This document shows, piece by piece, positions 13,688-14,371 of a DNA stretch of 14,371 nucleotides. Under the pieces are notes generated by a model. The model had not been told where the DNA came from, did no database searches, and was given only the letters and a program-made list of their open reading frames with translations. Positions within the stretch are counted from its first letter, which is position 1, and the number at the start of each line of letters is the position of its first letter. Origin of the DNA: Sphingobium sp. (GTDB lineage: Bacteria > Pseudomonadota > Alphaproteobacteria > Sphingomonadales > Sphingomonadaceae); the NCBI GenBank assembly GCA_030148625.1, contig JASBTC010000002.1, positions 1-14,371 of the forward strand, read 5' to 3'. The position numbers and the translations under genes were made by a program.

Positions 13688-14203
13688 ATGGCAGTTTCCA
13701 TTCGTCTGTCGCGTGGCGGTTCCAAGAAGCGTCCTTATTATCGCATCGTCGTTGCCGACGCGCGTTCGCCGCGTGACGGCAATTTCATCGAGAAGATCGG
13801 CACCTATAACCCGCTGCTCGCCAAGGATTCGCCGGATCGCGTGAAGCTCGACGCCGATCGTGCGAAGCACTGGCTGTCGGTCGGCGCGCAGCCCACCGAT
13901 CGTGTCGCCCGTTTCCTCGACGTCGCCGGCGTCAAGGAGCGCGCTGCGCGCAACAATCCCAAGAAGGCCGAGCCGGGCGAGAAGGCCAAGGAGCGCGCCG
14001 AGGAGCGTGCCGAGAAGGCCAAGGCCGCCGAGGAAGCCGCTGCCGAGGCAGCTGCCGCCGCCGCCGCTCCTGCCGAGGGTTCGAACGAGGAAGCCGAGGC
14101 CGTAATGGCCGCTGAAGTCGAGGCCGCCACCGAAGAGCCGACTCCGGAGGCCGAGCAGGTCGCCGAGGCGACCGCCGAAGAGACCCCGCCGGCGGAGGCG
14201 TAA
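13688..14203 (+). CDS. rpsP: 30S ribosomal protein S16 with extended Ala/Glu-rich tail
   Basis: A 171-residue protein. The S16 core occupies about residues 1-90 ([20 protein letters not shown], then [16 protein letters not shown] and the ALRWL-equivalent [13 protein letters not shown]). Standard bacterial S16 is about 80-90 residues; here about 80 further residues follow, first a Lys/Glu/Ala charged helix ([19 protein letters not shown]), then an acidic Ala/Glu/Pro-rich tail ending PPAEA. Such tails occur in alphaproteobacterial S16 but this one is long. A purine-rich leader (AAGAAGGAAGAAG) supplies the ribosome site; it lies 49 nt after ffh in unusually AT-rich DNA. Confidence 0.96.
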   Translation: MAVSIRLSRGGSKKRPYYRIVVADARSPRDGNFIEKIGTYNPLLAKDSPDRVKLDADRAKHWLSVGAQPTDRVARFLDVAGVKERAARNNPKKAEPGEKAKERAEERAEKAKAAEEAAAEAAAAAAAPAEGSNEEAEAVMAAEVEAATEEPTPEAEQVAEATAEETPPAEA

Positions 14204-14211
14204 GCTCTTCC

Positions 14212-14318
14212 AGCCCCTCCCCTTCAAGGGAGGGGTTGGGGTGGGGAACTTGATCTGGATGCGGTGTAGCGCGTGAATACTGCCCCACCCCCAACCCCTC
14301 CCCTGAAGGGGAGGGGCT
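14212..14318. repeat. G/C-run palindromic repeat between rpsP and rimM
   Basis: The left arm (14212-14246) begins AGCCCCTCCCCTTCA and ends GGTTGGGGTGGGG; the right arm (14283-14318) is its near-perfect inverted copy, with one substitution and one extra G. About 36 bases separate the arms. Each arm has its own small hairpin around TTCA. The right arm runs into the rimM coding frame. This is a dispersed repeat type recalled from sphingomonad-like genomes. Confidence 0.85.
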
Positions 14319-14371
14319 TTGACGCTCCCGTCACGCTCGCCGTCGTGATCGGCGCGCACGGCGTGACGGGC
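14273..14371 (+). CDS. rimM: RimM, 16S rRNA processing/ribosome maturation factor (5' part only)
   Basis: The last 14 codons of the window (14330-14371) encode VTLAVVIGAHGVTG, the N-terminal signature of RimM, which assists 30S subunit maturation by binding S19. Position after rpsP agrees with the common rpsP-rimM-trmD order. The gene runs off the window. The start is unclear: there is no in-frame ATG between the repeat and the signature; the in-frame TAG at 14267 limits the frame, and the first initiator is GTG at 14273, which would add an N-terminus (NTAPPPTPPLKGRGF) encoded by the palindromic repeat. CTG at 14303 and GTG at 14345 are alternatives; the latter would lose the first beta strand. 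Confidence 0.72.
   Translation, partial: MNTAPPPTPPLKGRGFDAPVTLAVVIGAHGVTG

Noticed and set aside
14319..14371. TTG at 14319 as the rimM start
   Set aside because: It is in a different frame from the VTLAVVIGAHGVTG signature.

Overview
The window is GC-rich, compactly packed bacterial chromosome. The protein families, the gene neighbourhoods (pspF divergent from pspABC; ffh-rpsP-rimM; dapF-mtaB-ftsY-yciB) and the abundant palindromic repeats suggest an alphaproteobacterium, most likely a sphingomonad. That placement comes from recalled family resemblance, not a database search. No phage, transposase, plasmid, CRISPR, rRNA or tRNA gene is visible. The mobile component consists of four short palindromic repeat elements.

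Region 1 (1-1461): a small J-domain protein gene overlaps a gene for a thioredoxin-fold-type [2Fe-2S] ferredoxin, both rightward. They converge on sufE (Fe-S cluster assembly, leftward), with a palindromic repeat filling the gap.

Region 2 (1503-5648): a phage-shock-protein (Psp) envelope-stress locus. pspF, the sigma-54 activator, reads right. Divergent from it is a leftward operon with a near-perfect sigma-54 promoter. The operon encodes a 50-residue putative secreted peptide that is easy to miss, then PspA, PspB and PspC, then four further small single-pass membrane proteins with coiled-coil tails and possibly a fifth tiny ORF. Three of the extra proteins end in a tail resembling that of PspC; two are recent-looking tandem paralogues. 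This extension of the Psp system is the most interesting part of the window.

Region 3 (5817-8096): an Fe-type superoxide dismutase (rightward) converges on yciB across a second repeat. yciB overlaps ftsY, the SRP receptor gene.

Region 4 (8093-11972): leftward mtaB (tRNA methylthiotransferase), dapF (diaminopimelate epimerase) and a membrane GGDEF-EAL cyclic-di-GMP protein. mtaB carries an 85-bp perfect-arm palindrome inside its C-terminal coding region, translated in frame.

Region 5 (12178-14371): rightward ffh (SRP GTPase), rpsP (ribosomal protein S16 with a long Ala/Glu tail) and the start of rimM. A fourth palindrome lies between rpsP and rimM, and the only plausible upstream rimM start codon lies inside it. 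The window therefore holds both SRP-pathway GTPases (Ffh and FtsY) a few kilobases apart on opposite strands, and two cases in which a dispersed repeat appears to have become protein-coding.
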